NCBI GenBank assembly: GCA_945859605.1
Contig: OX243822.1
Coordinates: 2,855,316 to 2,919,315 of the forward strand
Reading direction: 5' to 3'
DNA length: 64,000 nucleotides
Origin: Lumbricus rubellus
Taxonomy: Eukaryota > Annelida > Clitellata > Crassiclitellata > Lumbricidae
Shown here: in pieces, positions 1-11,682 of the stretch
Layout: each line of letters begins with the position of its first letter
Numbering within the stretch: the first letter of the stretch is position 1
The notes under the pieces: model-generated
What the model was told of the DNA's origin: nothing
The model's database searches: none
What the model saw: only the letters and a program-made list of their open reading frames with translations
Program-made: the position numbers and the translations under genes

Positions 1-1137
1 GGCGACGGGAGTGGCAGCGGCCGTGGCTGGCACGGTAGGAGGGAAGGACGCGAGGTTGAGGATGTTGCACGGCAGTAGATCAGAATGTGGATCAATCTCC
101 TCGATGATGATCTTCCCCGCATTCTCCTTCGTCAGCTCAGATCCTCCGAAGCCCTTCACAAACGCACCGATAACGAGGTGCCCGTCGGGGGTCAGCCCCC
201 CGCGGATCGAGTACGCTTCGATCTTCTCCGCCAGCTCGAACTCCTTCGAGAACTTGTTCTTCGAGAGTCGCTCCGACGTTCGCTCCTCGTGCTTCGCCTT
301 GATGAGAATCCGGTTCTCCTTGATCACCTGGATCGTGATGTCCTTTGGCTTGAACATCGTGCCGACCTCCACGACCAGGTGCATCCGACGGTGTCCGTTC
401 TCATCACGGAACGTCGGTATCCCGATCTTAACCTCCTTTGGAGGGCTGCTCGGGGTTGCGACCGGGGACTTGGATCGCGCGGATCCGTGGAAGGAGTGGG
501 ATGGGCTCGGTCCGGACTTCTTGACGGTCACCGCCCCGGCAGCCACCGGGAGCTGCTTTGGGACGATGGGCGCCTCGACGAGTAGGATTCCGTCGTGGGT
601 GAGGCGGGACTTCAGCCGCGTCGGATCAACTTCCCTCGGCTTCTGGATCTTCCGGTTGAAGTCCCGCTTGACTGGAACTCCGGACGGTGCCTCCTCCATC
701 TTCGTAGCCTTCACGATGATCCTTTCGTTGTCGGAAGACACACGGACGCTGTCCGGATCGAATCCTCTGAGGTCGAACCTCAGCCGCAGCTTCCGGTGCT
801 CCGAGTCTGGTCCCTCCGTGAAAAGCGTCTTCATCTTCTTTGCGTTCAGGATATCCGTACTCCCTCTGCGCTTCGACACAAGGGGATCATCCAGCAATTC
901 ATCGCTGCCCCACACTCGATCCGTCCGATGCAGCTTCAGGAACTCCTCCCTCATCTTCTCGACGTCACGCTCCCATTCGCGCCGCTTCAGCTTCAGCTCC
1001 GACTCCGCCTGCTTCTCCATGTCGCGCAGACCCTTCAGCTGACGACTCTCGAACGTGAGACTGTCGTGGATGAGAGGGATCGTTGCCGGTTCCAGAGGAA
1101 GAGCAACGCCGCTCGACGCCGACGCTGACGACGGCAT
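1..1137 (-). CDS. Tandem alpha-crystallin small heat-shock protein, C-terminus beyond window
   Basis: Reading the minus strand from the ATG at 1137-1135 gives 379 codons with no stop, running off the left edge. Residues about 30-75 are charged and helical (QLKGLRDMEKQAE, EWERDVEKMREEF). A first alpha-crystallin domain spans about 115-190 (RKLRLRFDLRGFDPDSV, then SRLTHDGILLVEAP). A Ser/Pro linker covers about 205-235. A second domain spans about 248-326 (HRRMHLVVEVG, FKPKDITIQV, GLTPDGHLVIGAF). Small heat-shock proteins are ATP-independent holdases in cytosol or nucleus. The two-domain form is known from flatworm p36/p40 egg antigens; assigning this gene to that group is inference. No in-frame ATG lies just upstream, so this start is preferred. 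GC content and codon use are clearly higher than in surrounding DNA. No intron is needed in the visible part. Confidence 0.85.
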   Translation of the reverse strand, partial: MPSSASASSGVALPLEPATIPLIHDSLTFESRQLKGLRDMEKQAESELKLKRREWERDVEKMREEFLKLHRTDRVWGSDELLDDPLVSKRRGSTDILNAKKMKTLFTEGPDSEHRKLRLRFDLRGFDPDSVRVSSDNERIIVKATKMEEAPSGVPVKRDFNRKIQKPREVDPTRLKSRLTHDGILLVEAPIVPKQLPVAAGAVTVKKSGPSPSHSFHGSARSKSPVATPSSPPKEVKIGIPTFRDENGHRRMHLVVEVGTMFKPKDITIQVIKENRILIKAKHEERTSERLSKNKFSKEFELAEKIEAYSIRGGLTPDGHLVIGAFVKGFGGSELTKENAGKIIIEEIDPHSDLLPCNILNLASFPPTVPATAAATPVA

Positions 1138-1480
1138 CTTCTTCTTGGGAGCCACGGTGGATGGTTGGTTGATCGGGTGGTGGACTATATGAGATGGTAG
1201 TTGTGGTGGAGGAGGTGTTGGTGGTAGCGGTAGAAGCACTGTTGACCTGGTTCTGGTGGTGTACTGCACTAAGACCTGGTGGCGTGGAGGAGAAGGTGAT
1301 GGTTGATCTGGTGGTGAACTATATGAGATGGTGGTGGTTGTGGAGGTGTTAGTTGTGATGGTGATAGCGGTAGAAACGCTGGTGATTGTCCTTCTGGTGG
1401 TGCACGGTAGAGGCGGTTTGGAAGATACCGGTGTTATAGAGATGGCTGTTGATGTGGTGGACAATCTGCAATCAGCAATT
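1138..1480. other. TGG-rich low-complexity upstream region of the sHSP gene
   Basis: This region is rich in TGG and GTT triplets. A block of about 45 bp beginning near 1171 recurs near 1305 (GGTGGTGAACTATATGAGA-like), a tandem duplication of about 134 bp. It would be the 5' UTR or promoter side of the minus-strand sHSP gene. I see no convincing TATA box or heat-shock element in it. Confidence 0.5.
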
Positions 1481-1484
1481 CATT

Positions 1485-1575
1485 TCAGATTCATTCATTC
1501 AAATGATCAGAAATTGATATAGCGCCATTTTCAAGAAGGCTACTCGGAGGCGCTCGTGACTTCAGCGCACCCAAA
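1485..1575 (-). mobile_element. LINE/SINE 3' tail fragment
   Basis: On the minus strand this reads GAGCGCCTCCGAGTAG, a spacer, then GGCGCTATAT and a short (AATG)n-like tail. The same tail occurs at many other sites in the window, including after a CR1/L2-like reading frame at 48590-48960. It is a 5'-truncated retroposon end. Confidence 0.55.
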
Positions 1576-1954
1576 GAAAGCATATTTTAAGTTCAGTGAT
1601 GTATGATTGTGGAACATCTTCAGAGGGCTGGCCGCCGTTCTAAAGTAAGGAAAAATTCTAGACATGCACTGGGCCAGCAAAAAACACAGAGAAGGCTCGA
1701 TTTTTCGAGTATAAGAGGACTCCCGTTTCGGCGTTCATTTATATTGTATACTAAGCAAAAACACGTTTCATTAATACCGCTTCTATTTCAGCAACAATAA
1801 TATTATGTATTTTTATCAATCCAACTTCTATTAAAATAACAGTTATTTTCATCAGCCTATCTCCAGTTTGGGCGAAAACTTTTCATCGATAGCACTTCTA
1901 TTTGGCAAGATTTTTTTATTAATCCAGCTTCTATAATGACTCTCTCTGGTCTAG

Positions 1955-2055
1955 TACCTTGCTCATAAGTGCTGTAAGATGCCGAGCAAATTTCTGTCCA
2001 GGGTAACGGCCTATGTAGTCATACACCCTGGTCAAATCGGATCCATCCATCCATG
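1955..2055 (+). repeat. Dispersed ~95-bp repeat, shared with 15388-15480
   Basis: The string GAGCAAATTTCTGTCC, a stretch with GGGTAAC, and CCTGGTCAAATCGGATCC occur here and again at 15388-15480 with a few differences. Family unknown. Confidence 0.6.
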
Positions 2056-2056
2056 T

Positions 2057-2200
2057 GGGTCGCGGTGATGTAGTAGGTGTGTTCGTCGCCTTGCAGCCGA
2101 AGGGTTACATGGTTTGAATCCACTTCAAGCTTCCGAAGTTGGGAGCGCCTCTGAGTGGAGAGATTGAAGGTGCGCTATTATAACAAGTGCACATACAAAC
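2057..2200 (+). mobile_element. tRNA-derived SINE, short form
   Basis: The tRNA-like head has an A-box region (GGTGATGTAGTAGG) and a B box GGTTTGAATCC at 2111-2121. The shared tail follows (GGGAGCGCCTCTGAGTGG, then TGCGCTATTATAACAAG). About 75 bp of the body present in the copies at 40715 and 56302 is missing. Such elements are transcribed by Pol III and moved by a partner LINE. Confidence 0.75.
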
Positions 2201-2484
2201 ATGGAATGGCGAACAATTTAGTAATTTACAGTGATAGTCTGATAGACGGTTTGATGGACGAGGTTCAATAATGCTGTATGCCTCTGTTCTAACTTATAGG
2301 GTCATCATAACACTTTAAAAGGGTGTCTTCTGTACACTCGCGGAACGTGTTTCACAAAGACAGGCGATTGATCGATCTTAAGTGACTGCCCAATGAAAGA
2401 TAATTATACTGTAAGATTAAAAGATGTATTTATATAAATTCTCTACTAGATTAAAAGAGGTATTTATAAATTCTACACTGTTCG

Positions 2485-2560
2485 GACTCTATAGCAGTGT
2501 CAGTCTCAAGCCTGGATAAAGGAGGATGGTAACGCTAATGATCTTAAGATGGGTCCATAG
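2485..2560 (-). repeat. Box B dispersed repeat, minus copy
   Basis: On the plus strand this reads CAGTGTCAGTCTCAAGCCTG, then GATAAAGGAGGATGGTAACG and CTAATGATC, the reverse complement of box B. The element is short and has no reading frame. Confidence 0.6.
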
Positions 2561-2639
2561 TTTAACCAGAGCAAGTAACAGTAGAGCCTTTTGCTGTCGA
2601 CAGAAAATATGTTTATTTATTCGTTTTTTATTTACTGGA

Positions 2640-2696
2640 ACGCTCCTTAGTCGAAATCTTGAAGGGGCGCAATAACGAATGCACATACATATTTCT
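2640..2696 (+). mobile_element. SINE 3' tail, plus orientation
   Basis: CGCTCCTTAGTCG followed by TTGAAGGGGCGCAATAACG and CACATACAT matches the 3' tail of the 40715-40930 SINE. It abuts an opposite-strand SINE, tail to tail. Confidence 0.6.
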
Positions 2697-2905
2697 CCAT
2701 TTCTATAATAGCGAACCTCCAAGCTTGCTACTCAGAGCAGGCGTTCCAGACCACAGCGCCCGAGTTTCGCACCGAAGCGCAGGATCAATTGCGAGTGAAG
2801 AGCTGACTCAAGGTTCCTACACGATTGCTTGGGGTGGATTCGAACCTGCAACCATCTGGCGCAAAGCAACGAACGTTACTACACCACCACGCTTCAATTA
2901 TCAAA
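2697..2905 (-). mobile_element. tRNA-derived SINE, minus strand
   Basis: The B box (GGTTCGAATCC on the minus strand) lies at 2837-2847. The A-box region lies near 2880-2900 (GGTGGTGTAGTAACG on the minus strand). The body matches the 56302-56523 copy, and the tail GAACGCCTGCTCTGAGTAG leads into CGCTATTATAG. Confidence 0.75.
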
Positions 2906-2937
2906 GCTATATATTATTGACAGCATAGTAACGTCGG

Positions 2938-3137
2938 TTTGACGACATCACTGTGATAACCAAATCACTATCGTCGCCCATCCTTCTTTATCCAGACTTG
3001 GGACTAGCAATAAAATAGTCGGTATACAAATCAATTCCGCCACTGCTAGCTCTTTGGCAGTGCCAGTCCCTCCAAGCCTGAAGGGATAAAGGAGGAGGGC
3101 GACGCTAGTGAGCATTGTTGTCACACAGCGATGTTAA
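2938..3137. mobile_element. Inverted-repeat MITE made of two facing box B copies
   Basis: The left arm reads GACGACATCACTGTGATAAC, then ATCGTCGCCCATCCTTC, then TATCCAGACTTGGGACT. The right arm at about 3055-3137 is its reverse complement, ending in CACACAGCGATGTTAAAC. The arms are about 75 bp. A palindromic non-autonomous element could explain how single box B arms spread. No transposase is present, and the flanking duplication is unclear. Confidence 0.6.
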
Positions 3138-3249
3138 ACTGAAACAATCATATTATTTATACCGTATACAAACTATACATGTATACGACTGATTCGTAAT
3201 CGTTATCTCCAAATTTCTAAAGCGCAACTTGAAAGCCAAACTGAAAAGT

Positions 3250-3808
3250 TGTTTATTATTCAACAGTTTAACGACATCTTATAGCTACAAAGGCTGTTGA
3301 CGTCTTTAAAGTTACGGTATCAATATATTTCAGTTCACTGTTGTTTAAATGTTCCGCAGTTTCTGTCTTTATTGTCTATCTGTTTTCTTTTCATTGTTCT
3401 TTTCTGGAATTTGTATGATGATCTATGTCCATGGCGACAGTGTTCATAAGGTGGTTGCTGTAGATCCTCTTTGATGCATTGGTCATTATTTAGTGTCACT
3501 ATTTAACATGCATGCATAAACATGCATGCATATATTTAACTATACATTCATTTCCTGATTTTTATTTTATTTATTTTTAATTAATACATATATAAGCAAA
3601 TAGATTAGATATTAAACATTTATATGAAAATCAAATCATTCAGCCATCATCTATAAGCTTAACAATAATAGCAAAAATCATTTTAATCAATGCCTATTTA
3701 ATCTATTACAGAATTAGTTAACACAGACACATACACACAAACACATACACACACACACACAAACACACAACAAATACAACTAAAATTATAATTCATATGC
3801 AATACTTC
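3250..3808 (-). mobile_element. 3' UTR of a non-LTR retrotransposon
   Basis: This lies directly downstream of the minus-strand frame at 3809-4455. It is nearly repeated at 53535-54008 (AACAGTTTAACGACATCTTA, TTCAGTTCACTGTTGTTTAA, GGTGGTTGCTGTAG). It includes an imperfect (CA)n tract at 3725-3775, which is hugely expanded in the second copy. Confidence 0.7.
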
Positions 3809-4455
3809 TTACATAATTTTTCCATTAGTTATGGTCATAAGTATATTATAAGCTTCAAGATAAATATCTTGATTAGAGAATATATTTTTAACAGTACATT
3901 CCACTTTTTTCTCTACACATTTTTTAAGCAGTAGGATTGAAATGTCATTCTTTTTACAAGCAAACAGCACATGTTCGATTGTTTCAGGCACTTGGCATTT
4001 AGAACAAAGGTCTGTTTGGCTTTTACCTATCACTTTCAACCAGGAGTTAGTAAGGACATGCCCCATTCTAAGTCTGGTAATTTGAACTTCTCTTTTTCTT
4101 GTGGAGTCCATAAATTTTATATCAGTTGATACCAAAGGTTGGATCGATTTATAAAAACGCCCTTTTCGTTCATTGTCGTATTCAATTTGCCATAAATTAA
4201 TAACATATTTTTTAATTAACGAATAGATTTCCTTTAATTCCAAATAATTTGTTGAATTGACCTCCTCTAATTCTTGCCCTTTCTTTGCTAGGGTGTCTGC
4301 CATTTCATTTCCAGATAATCCAATATGACTAGGGATCCATGCTATGATTATACTGCTGCTTTTAAGTTTATTAACATTATTTATAAATTCCAGAAATAAA
4401 TTAGGTTGATAAACAGCCCAGGAAGTTAAACTAAGACTATTACTTCTAAAAGTGG
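3809..4455 (-). pseudogene. Non-LTR retrotransposon ORF2 C-terminus: RNase H end and zinc knuckle
   Basis: The minus strand is open from about 4455 down to the stop at 3809. The upstream part reads AWIPSHIGLSGNEMADTLAK, the RNase H motif that ends the fold in Jockey/I-type LINEs. It continues into RLRMGHVLTNSWL and a Cys-rich CSKCQVPETIEHVLFAC motif typical of LINE ORF2 C-termini. The 5' side is lost at a CTTCTC-rich minisatellite. Without the reverse transcriptase it cannot be active. The exact clade is not assigned. Confidence 0.8.
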
Positions 4456-4469
4456 TGTGTAGAGGAAGA

Positions 4470-4870
4470 CACTCTCTTTCTGCTTCTCCTTCTTATTCTC
4501 CTTCTACTTCCCCGTCTTATTCTCCTTCTCTTTCTTAATCTCCTTCTCCTTCTTATTCTCCTTCTCCTTCTTATTCTCTGTTTACTTCTTCTTCTCCTTC
4601 TTATTCTCCATCTTATTATTCTTCTACTTCTCCTTCTCCTTCTTTTTCTCTCTTTACTTCTCATTCTCCTTCTTATTCTCCTTCTTATTCTCCTTTTCCT
4701 TCTTATTCTCTGTTTTCTTCTTCTTCTCCTTCTTATTCTCCTTCTTATTATTCTTCTCCTTCTCCTTCTCCTTCTTGTTCTCTCTTTACTTCTCATTCTC
4801 CTTCTTATTCTCTTTCTCCTTTTAATTCTTATTCTCCTTCTCCTTTTAATTCTTATTCTCCTTCTCCCTG
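4470..4870. repeat. Pyrimidine-rich minisatellite (CTTCTCCTTCTTATTCTC)n
   Basis: About 400 bp of 6- to 18-bp units related to CTTCTCCTTCTTATTCTC, with strong purine/pyrimidine strand asymmetry. It sits at the truncated 5' edge of the LINE remnant. The Arg/Lys-rich open frame on the minus strand (4446-4943) is an artefact of it. Confidence 0.85.
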
Positions 4871-5404
4871 CCCTCCTCCTCCGCTTCCTCCTCGCACATT
4901 GCACGGTGTGTGGTCGATTCCTGCTACCATCAAATCGACTCAATCTTCGATTATTCGGCAGTTCGGTTTAAAAACTCAGCATTAGGACATTATGGGATGG
5001 TTACGTGGCTACCAGAGAGTTAAATTCGACTCCTGTAACCACTTATGATCAATCCTGTCTTATTATGAATTGACATCGTATAATTGCCTTGCGTCAATTT
5101 AAATTAAACACCTCATTTTTATATTATACTCCTACTATAATAAAAGGCTACACACACCGACTAGACTGTATACAGCTGAAATTGCGTTTTAACAACACTA
5201 GTCTAGACCAGACAATTATATTAGGCTGGACTACAATGGACAGTGGACTACAATCATAATACACACAGTGCTTGATTTACAATAATGTTCACTCCATGAT
5301 TATTTATGCATGTGGTATGAACGTCGTTGTGAATCTAATCGTATTATTTTCACGGAGTTATGAACGATCTCATGGGCTTCACTTCGGGGAATAGCAAACC
5401 TCGA
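4871..5404. other. No gene seen
   Basis: AT-rich DNA with no recognisable frame or repeat. ACTAGTCTAGACCAGACA-like palindromic words occur near 5195-5215 but have no clear partner. Confidence 0.5.
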
Positions 5405-5651
5405 TGGATTGTTATTGTTACTAATGCTACTGCTGCTGTTTCTACTACTACTGACACGACCACCACAACACCCGCACCACTAAAACAATACCACCAATAA
5501 CACCACCAACACCACCATCACCACCATGGCACCACCACCACCACCACCACCATGGCACCACCACGTCCACCACCACGTGCACCACCACCACCGCCACTAC
5601 CACTACCACCACCACTACCACCACCACCACCACCACCACCAGCAACAACAA

Positions 5652-5691
<40 letters not shown>

Positions 5692-5935
5692 GACACCAAC
5701 TTCACAACCGACAGCAATACCAACACCACAACCACCACACCACCACTACGACCACCACCACGACCACCAACACCACCACTATAACACCAACACCATAAAC
5801 ACCAACACCACCACAAACACCAGCACCACCAACAACACCACCACCATCATCACCACGACCACCACCATCACCACCACCATTACCACCAACACCACCATCA
5901 CTACCACCACCATCACCACCCCTGCCATTATCCAC
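5405..5935. repeat. (ACC)n / (CAA)n trinucleotide tract
   Basis: About 530 bp of ACC triplets with a (CAACAACAA)n centre near 5640-5690. The His-, Gln- or Thr-rich frames on both strands are by-products. A related (ACC)n tract occupies the paralogous position at 8105-8255. Confidence 0.9.
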
Positions 5936-6310
5936 ATATTAAGCGCATTTGTCTGATAACCAACAATAGGTCGTTGGCGCTGAACAGCGGTGGCTGAAGG
6001 TCACGATAAAGGTCATCAGATTCACAACACATGTAACCGTTTCAGAGAATCGATCCCGTGTATAATGTATATTTACGCTACGTGTCAAAAGGTGAACGAC
6101 CTAACCAATCGGCTACCGTGCTTCACGAAACATGGTTGTAAATAGCAGCTTAGTGATTTCAGGGAACGATGCGGGGGTCAAAGCAGCTGGGCTGACGATA
6201 TTATTAATACTCCGCAGAAGATAAGTAATTAACCCGCGTCGTTTCGCATTTATATAAAATCGGCTAAACATGTTCTAAAGGTGTTTAATTATCACCGGCA
6301 ATATTGTGAT
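5936..6310. repeat. Module copy: empty-site paralogue of 8255-10110
   Basis: AAGCGCATTTGTCTGATAAC, GGTCACGATAAAGGTCATCA and ACACATGTAACCGTTTC recur at 8265-8415. GTGTCAAAAGGTG then CCTAACCAATCGGCTACCG here aligns with the two flanks of the TTAA element at 8415-10029. This copy therefore represents the site before insertion. A box A (TATATAAAATCGG, then TTCTAAAGGTGTTTAA) lies at 6250-6290. Confidence 0.75.
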
Positions 6311-6429
6311 TATAGATGAAGGATCATTGAACCCCATATTATATACTCTTCTTGTTACAATGCTGACAATATCATTGATATGCACCAAAGTACTAATAAT
6401 TATCGCAGCTCGCGTTCTAATTTTATATA

Positions 6430-7065
6430 TAACTAGCTGTACCCAGCCACGCGTTGCTGTGGCAGAAAAGACCTCCCCTTCCCCCTCCCCCTCCCCTCCC
6501 CCTCCCCCTCCCCCCCCCCCCCCCCCCCCCCCTCCCCCTCCCCCTCCCCTCCCCCTCCCCCTCCCCCTCCCCCTCCCCCTCCCCCTCCCCCTCCCCCTCC
6601 CCCTCCCCCTCCCCCTCCCCCTCCCCCTCCCTTTCCCCCTCCCCCTCCCCCTCCCCCTCCCCCTCCCCTCCCCTCCCCTCCCCCTCCCGCTCCCCCTCAC
6701 CCTCCCCCTCCCCCTCACCGTCCTTTAGTGACAGCGGATATAGCCCAAGAATTTTAGGCCGCTTTCGTAATATTCCACTCGCTTATGACGTCACGAGACG
6801 CAACCTCATTGATGTATCGTCACTGTGTTTTACGGGTGAAGACAATATTTTGCAAAGCGTGGTTTCGTTGAAGTTGCAAATGGCGGACGAACGGATTGCA
6901 AAGTTCACTTTTTGTGGAAAAGGTTGCGTTTTTTCGTGGAAAAGAAATGCTACGACACGGTGCTATTAGAATGGAAGCTTTTGGTAAATTTTCACAAAAA
7001 TCGGTGCGTGAGTTTCGGCGTGATTGCGTGATAAACTATTTGAAAGTTTCATTTTTATTTATATA
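6430..7065 (+). repeat. Unclassified dispersed element with a 250-bp (CCCCTC)n tract
   Basis: It starts with CTAGCTGTACCCAGCCACGC and GTTGCTGTGGCAGAA, a start reminiscent of retroposon ends seen in many invertebrates. A (CCCCTC)n tract with a run of about 22 C follows at 6470-6718, then about 340 bp ending in GCGTGATAAACTATTTG. The frame through 6454-6969 is not convincing as a gene. The tract is strongly G-quadruplex-prone on the minus strand. Confidence 0.5.
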
Positions 7066-7087
7066 GATTGGATAAAGATGTTCTAAA

Positions 7088-7368
7088 AAGTAAAGTCCCA
7101 TCCCGTTCCATGAGGAACACAGGGAGGCGCTCATCTCCTTTTCAATGGCCCTGAGCCAGCAATGGACGAATCCCAAGGTCCTGGACACGGGGCCAGTGTA
7201 TCGCAGGACTTGCTGTTTACTTCCCAGCTTACGCCGGTACCAAATTATACTGCTTGGTGACAGAGGCACGTGTGCGTGAACAACTTGCCCAAGGTCGTTA
7301 CCCGGATTTGAACCCGCAACCTTCTGCTCTTTGAGCGGACGCGTTACCGGTCCGCCACTAGGTCGCAC
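7088..7368 (-). mobile_element. tRNA-derived SINE (second type) with 10-bp target duplication
   Basis: The minus strand begins GCGACCTAGTGGCGGACCGG (A-box region) and carries the B box GGTTGCGGGTTCAAATCC near 7310. ATGTTCTAAA flanks it on both sides (7078-7087 and 7369-7378). Removing the insert restores a box A motif: TATATAGATTGG ... ATGTTCTAAAGGTGTTTAAC. Confidence 0.85.
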
Positions 7369-8104
7369 ATGTTCTAAAGGTGTTTAACTGTCACCCGCAA
7401 CTGTGACCACGAAGACGAAGGATCGAACCACATATTTATACTCTTCGTGTTACACTGCATGCGACCGCTCTAAGCCAGTCTCGATTACTGAATTATTTTT
7501 TACACTCGAGTGTATACTATCGGCAACCGTGTCCCACGAGGATGTTGGTGAATACGCAGCTGGTCAGAGATGCGTGGACAAAGCACTTTAGCTTAACGAT
7601 GGCATTTATTCGGCACATACTGTACATTTAATATTATTAATTTTGTGGCGCTTTCCAAACTTATATAGCATCGTGAAAGAATATTGTAAAGGTGTCGAAC
7701 TATCACTGCACTGTTACTGAATCACTTCTTGTCCAAGTTCCCGACACATCAAAAGTCTCGTGGGGGGTGAGGGGAGGAGGACCAAGGTAGTGTGTTTCAT
7801 GACATCAGACTATAATTATATTAATCACCTGAATCATCATTATAGCATTGCTAAAGAATGTTATAAAGGTGTCGAACTATCACCGTATACAGCTAGTGAA
7901 GGACTTTGTCGCACAAAGACCCCCAACACAACAACCGCCTCGTGTGGGTGGAGGACGAGGATAATGTGTTTTATGAGCTCCCTAAATGACGTCAGACTAG
8001 AAATCAGCCCAACGATCGCTAATAAACACCGCCACCGTTCGTGCTCAGCAAGCAGCGCCAGTCTCAATCATGGATAAAGGAGGAGGGCGACGTTAATGAT
8101 AATA
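7369..8104. repeat. Tandem diverged module copies with box A motifs
   Basis: Box A occurs at 7371 (restored half), near 7663 (TATATAGCATCGTG ... TGTAAAGGTGTCGAAC) and near 7840 (TATAGCATTGCTAAAG ... TATAAAGGTGTCGAAC). Each is followed by TATCAC-type sequence. A minus-strand box B lies at 8043-8097. No coding region is credible. Confidence 0.6.
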
Positions 8105-8255
8105 ATTGTTATAACCACCACCACCAGGGCCACCCCGCCACCACCACCACCAGGGCCACCCCGCCACCACCACCACCACCACCACCACCAACACCACCAT
8201 CACTACCACCACCAACACCACCATCACTACCACCACCATCACCACCACTGCCACT
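8105..8255. repeat. (ACC)n microsatellite
   Basis: CCACCACCACCAGGGCCACC is duplicated, followed by ACC triplets with CATCACTACC variants. It sits at the position equivalent to the tract at 5460-5935. Confidence 0.85.
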
Positions 8256-8414
8256 TATCCGTATATCAAGCGCATTTGTCTTATACCAAACCAGAGGTCG
8301 ATGGCGAAGAGTAGCGATGAGTGAAGGTCACGCTAAAGGTCACCAGACTCACAACACATGTAACCGTTTCGGAGAATCGATCCCGTATACGCACCGTGTC
8401 AAAAGGTGGTCACC

Positions 8415-10029
<1,615 letters not shown>

Positions 10030-10225
10030 CCAATCGGCTACCGTCGCCGTGCCCCATGTTTGTGAACAGCAACTCGGTGATGGTGGTTTCAGGGAACGAT
10101 GCAGTTACATAGTTGTTGTAAAGAAGGTAGTTGGTTATTTTTTATCGCACATTGCGTTCCACACTTATATAGCATCTGTTAGCAATGTTTTAAAGGTGTT
10201 GAACTATTATTTCACCGGCAACTAT
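10030..10225. repeat. Module remainder with box A
   Basis: CCAATCGGCTACCG continues the module interrupted at 8415. Box A lies near 10165-10200 (TTATATAGCATCTGTTAGC ... TTTTAAAGGTGTTGAAC). Confidence 0.6.
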
Positions 10226-10690
10226 GGGGCCGTCCATAAAGTACGTCACGCTTCAAGGTTGGGGGAGGGGTGTAAGAAAGTGTGACAGTTTGTGACAGGG
10301 GGTGGGGTCAGGCCATGTGTGACGTCACACATTTATTTATTTTTACATTTTATTTCTAATTCTTCTTTTATGTTTTTTGTAGAATTTAACAGGTTTAAAA
10401 ATAATTCTAAAATTTTTTGTGAAACATTATTTTGAATTAGTTTTATGTCAAAATAGCATGAAATGCGTATCCCTGAATGTGTTGTTCACGATTTCTTTCG
10501 CAAGGCGCGCTAGTAATGCCGTTGCAAAGCCTTGTTTGTGACAGGCTTTATGCATAGCCTTGCGGTGTTAATTTTTTTTGAATGTGTGACGTACTTTAGC
10601 GGGGGGGTCCGAGATTTGTGACAGTTTGTGACAGGATGTAGGGGGGTCAAAATGATCAAAAATAGCGTGACGTACTTTATGGACGGCCCC
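10226..10690. mobile_element. 465-bp MITE with GGGGCCGTCCATAAAGTACG ends
   Basis: The left end GGGGCCGTCCATAAAGTACG (plus TCACGC) is matched in reverse complement by the right end, ending CGGCCCC at 10690. TAT flanks both sides, a possible 3-bp duplication. The subterminal region repeats GTGACAGTTTGTGACAGG near both ends. The superfamily is not resolved. No transposase frame is present. Confidence 0.75.
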
Positions 10691-10799
10691 TATACTTACA
10701 ATACTTGTTGCTCAAGGTCCTTCCACAGCAATCGATTCATGGGACAAAGAGATCGAACGTTTGATGTCATCCCGATAAAAAATGATTCTCAGACGTTTA

Positions 10800-11110
10800 A
10801 CGACATTTATTTATATAGAATCACTGACAACATTTTAAAGGTGTTTAAATTCATCTTATACAAAGGCAGATCAATGGTCACAAATAACGCGACCGCTCTA
10901 CATCAGGTAGATTACTTGAGACTTCAGTTTGGCCTACTATTAATTACTAAGACCATCATGACCTTTCATGACCTCCATAAATGACGCCAGACTACAAACC
11001 AGCTCATCCATCACTAATAAACTCCGCCAACGTTCGTACTCTGCAAGCAGCGCCAGTCCCAAGCCTGGATACAGAAGGAGGGCAAACGCTAATGATACTA
11101 ATTATTACTA
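10800..11110. repeat. Module copy: box A then minus-strand box B
   Basis: Box A lies near 10812 (TATATAGAATCACTGAC ... TTTTAAAGGTGTTTAAA). The minus box B lies at 11043-11098 (GCGCCAGTCCCAAGCCTGG ... GAGGGCAAACGCTAATGA). No gene between them. Confidence 0.6.
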
Positions 11111-11515
11111 TAATAATGCTGTGTCGTTTAATTAAAAGGAAATTACCACTACTATTATAATTATAATACACAAGCGAAGCACATACCTGTTACAATGACC
11201 ACTGTAAGTCCTTGAACTGTCCGTTAGTCTGTCTGCCTGTCTATCAGCCTTCCTGCCTGTATTCCTGTCTCTTTGTCTTCCTTCTTTCTCTCAGCTCCTT
11301 AAATCCCTCTCTCTCTATATTCTCCAATCGTTAATCCCAACAAATCCCGCTCCACCTACGCATTTGTCCCTGCGTCCGAATACATACATACACAGTAAAC
11401 AGACGGTTCATTAGCTGTACGTAAATTCCTCGTTTGTACGTTGCGGCAGGAGCGTACGCTGCGATGATGATGGCGGCCACAGAGAGAGCGAGACGATGTC
11501 TCCTGCCTCTGGACC
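11111..11515. other. No gene seen
   Basis: Mixed-composition sequence with short CTGTCTGCCTGTCT-type pyrimidine runs near 11220-11300. No frame or repeat can be supported. Confidence 0.4.
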
Positions 11516-11617
11516 AATAACATCAGCAGCAGCAGCAGCAGCAGTATCGTCACATCGTCAGCGGTGATGACGAGGATGCCATGGCTGCTGCTGCTGCTTC
11601 TGCTTCTGCTTCTGCTG

Positions 11618-11682
<65 letters not shown>
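11516..11682. repeat. (CAG)n / (CTG)n trinucleotide tracts
   Basis: (CAG)7 at about 11523-11543, then a CTG/CTT run and a near-pure (CTG)n of about 75 bp at 11607-11681. A poly-Ser or poly-Leu frame results; no supported coding context was found. Confidence 0.9.

Noticed and set aside
11..1128. Plus-strand frames of 343, 177 and 166 codons at the left edge
   Set aside because: Shadows of the minus-strand sHSP gene, whose translation has two recognisable alpha-crystallin domains.
1525..1540. TTCAAGAA as a heat-shock element for the sHSP gene
   Set aside because: It lies inside a dispersed retroposon tail found at many sites and is only a two-module match.
2838..2905. Free-standing tRNA genes at A/B-box matches (also 7300, 17850, 40768, 56356)
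   Set aside because: Each head is followed by a non-tRNA body and shared tail, and no acceptor stem closes. They are SINEs.
4446..4943. Arg/Lys-rich 165-codon minus frame
   Set aside because: Produced by the CTTCTC-type minisatellite; no initiation context and no conserved domain.
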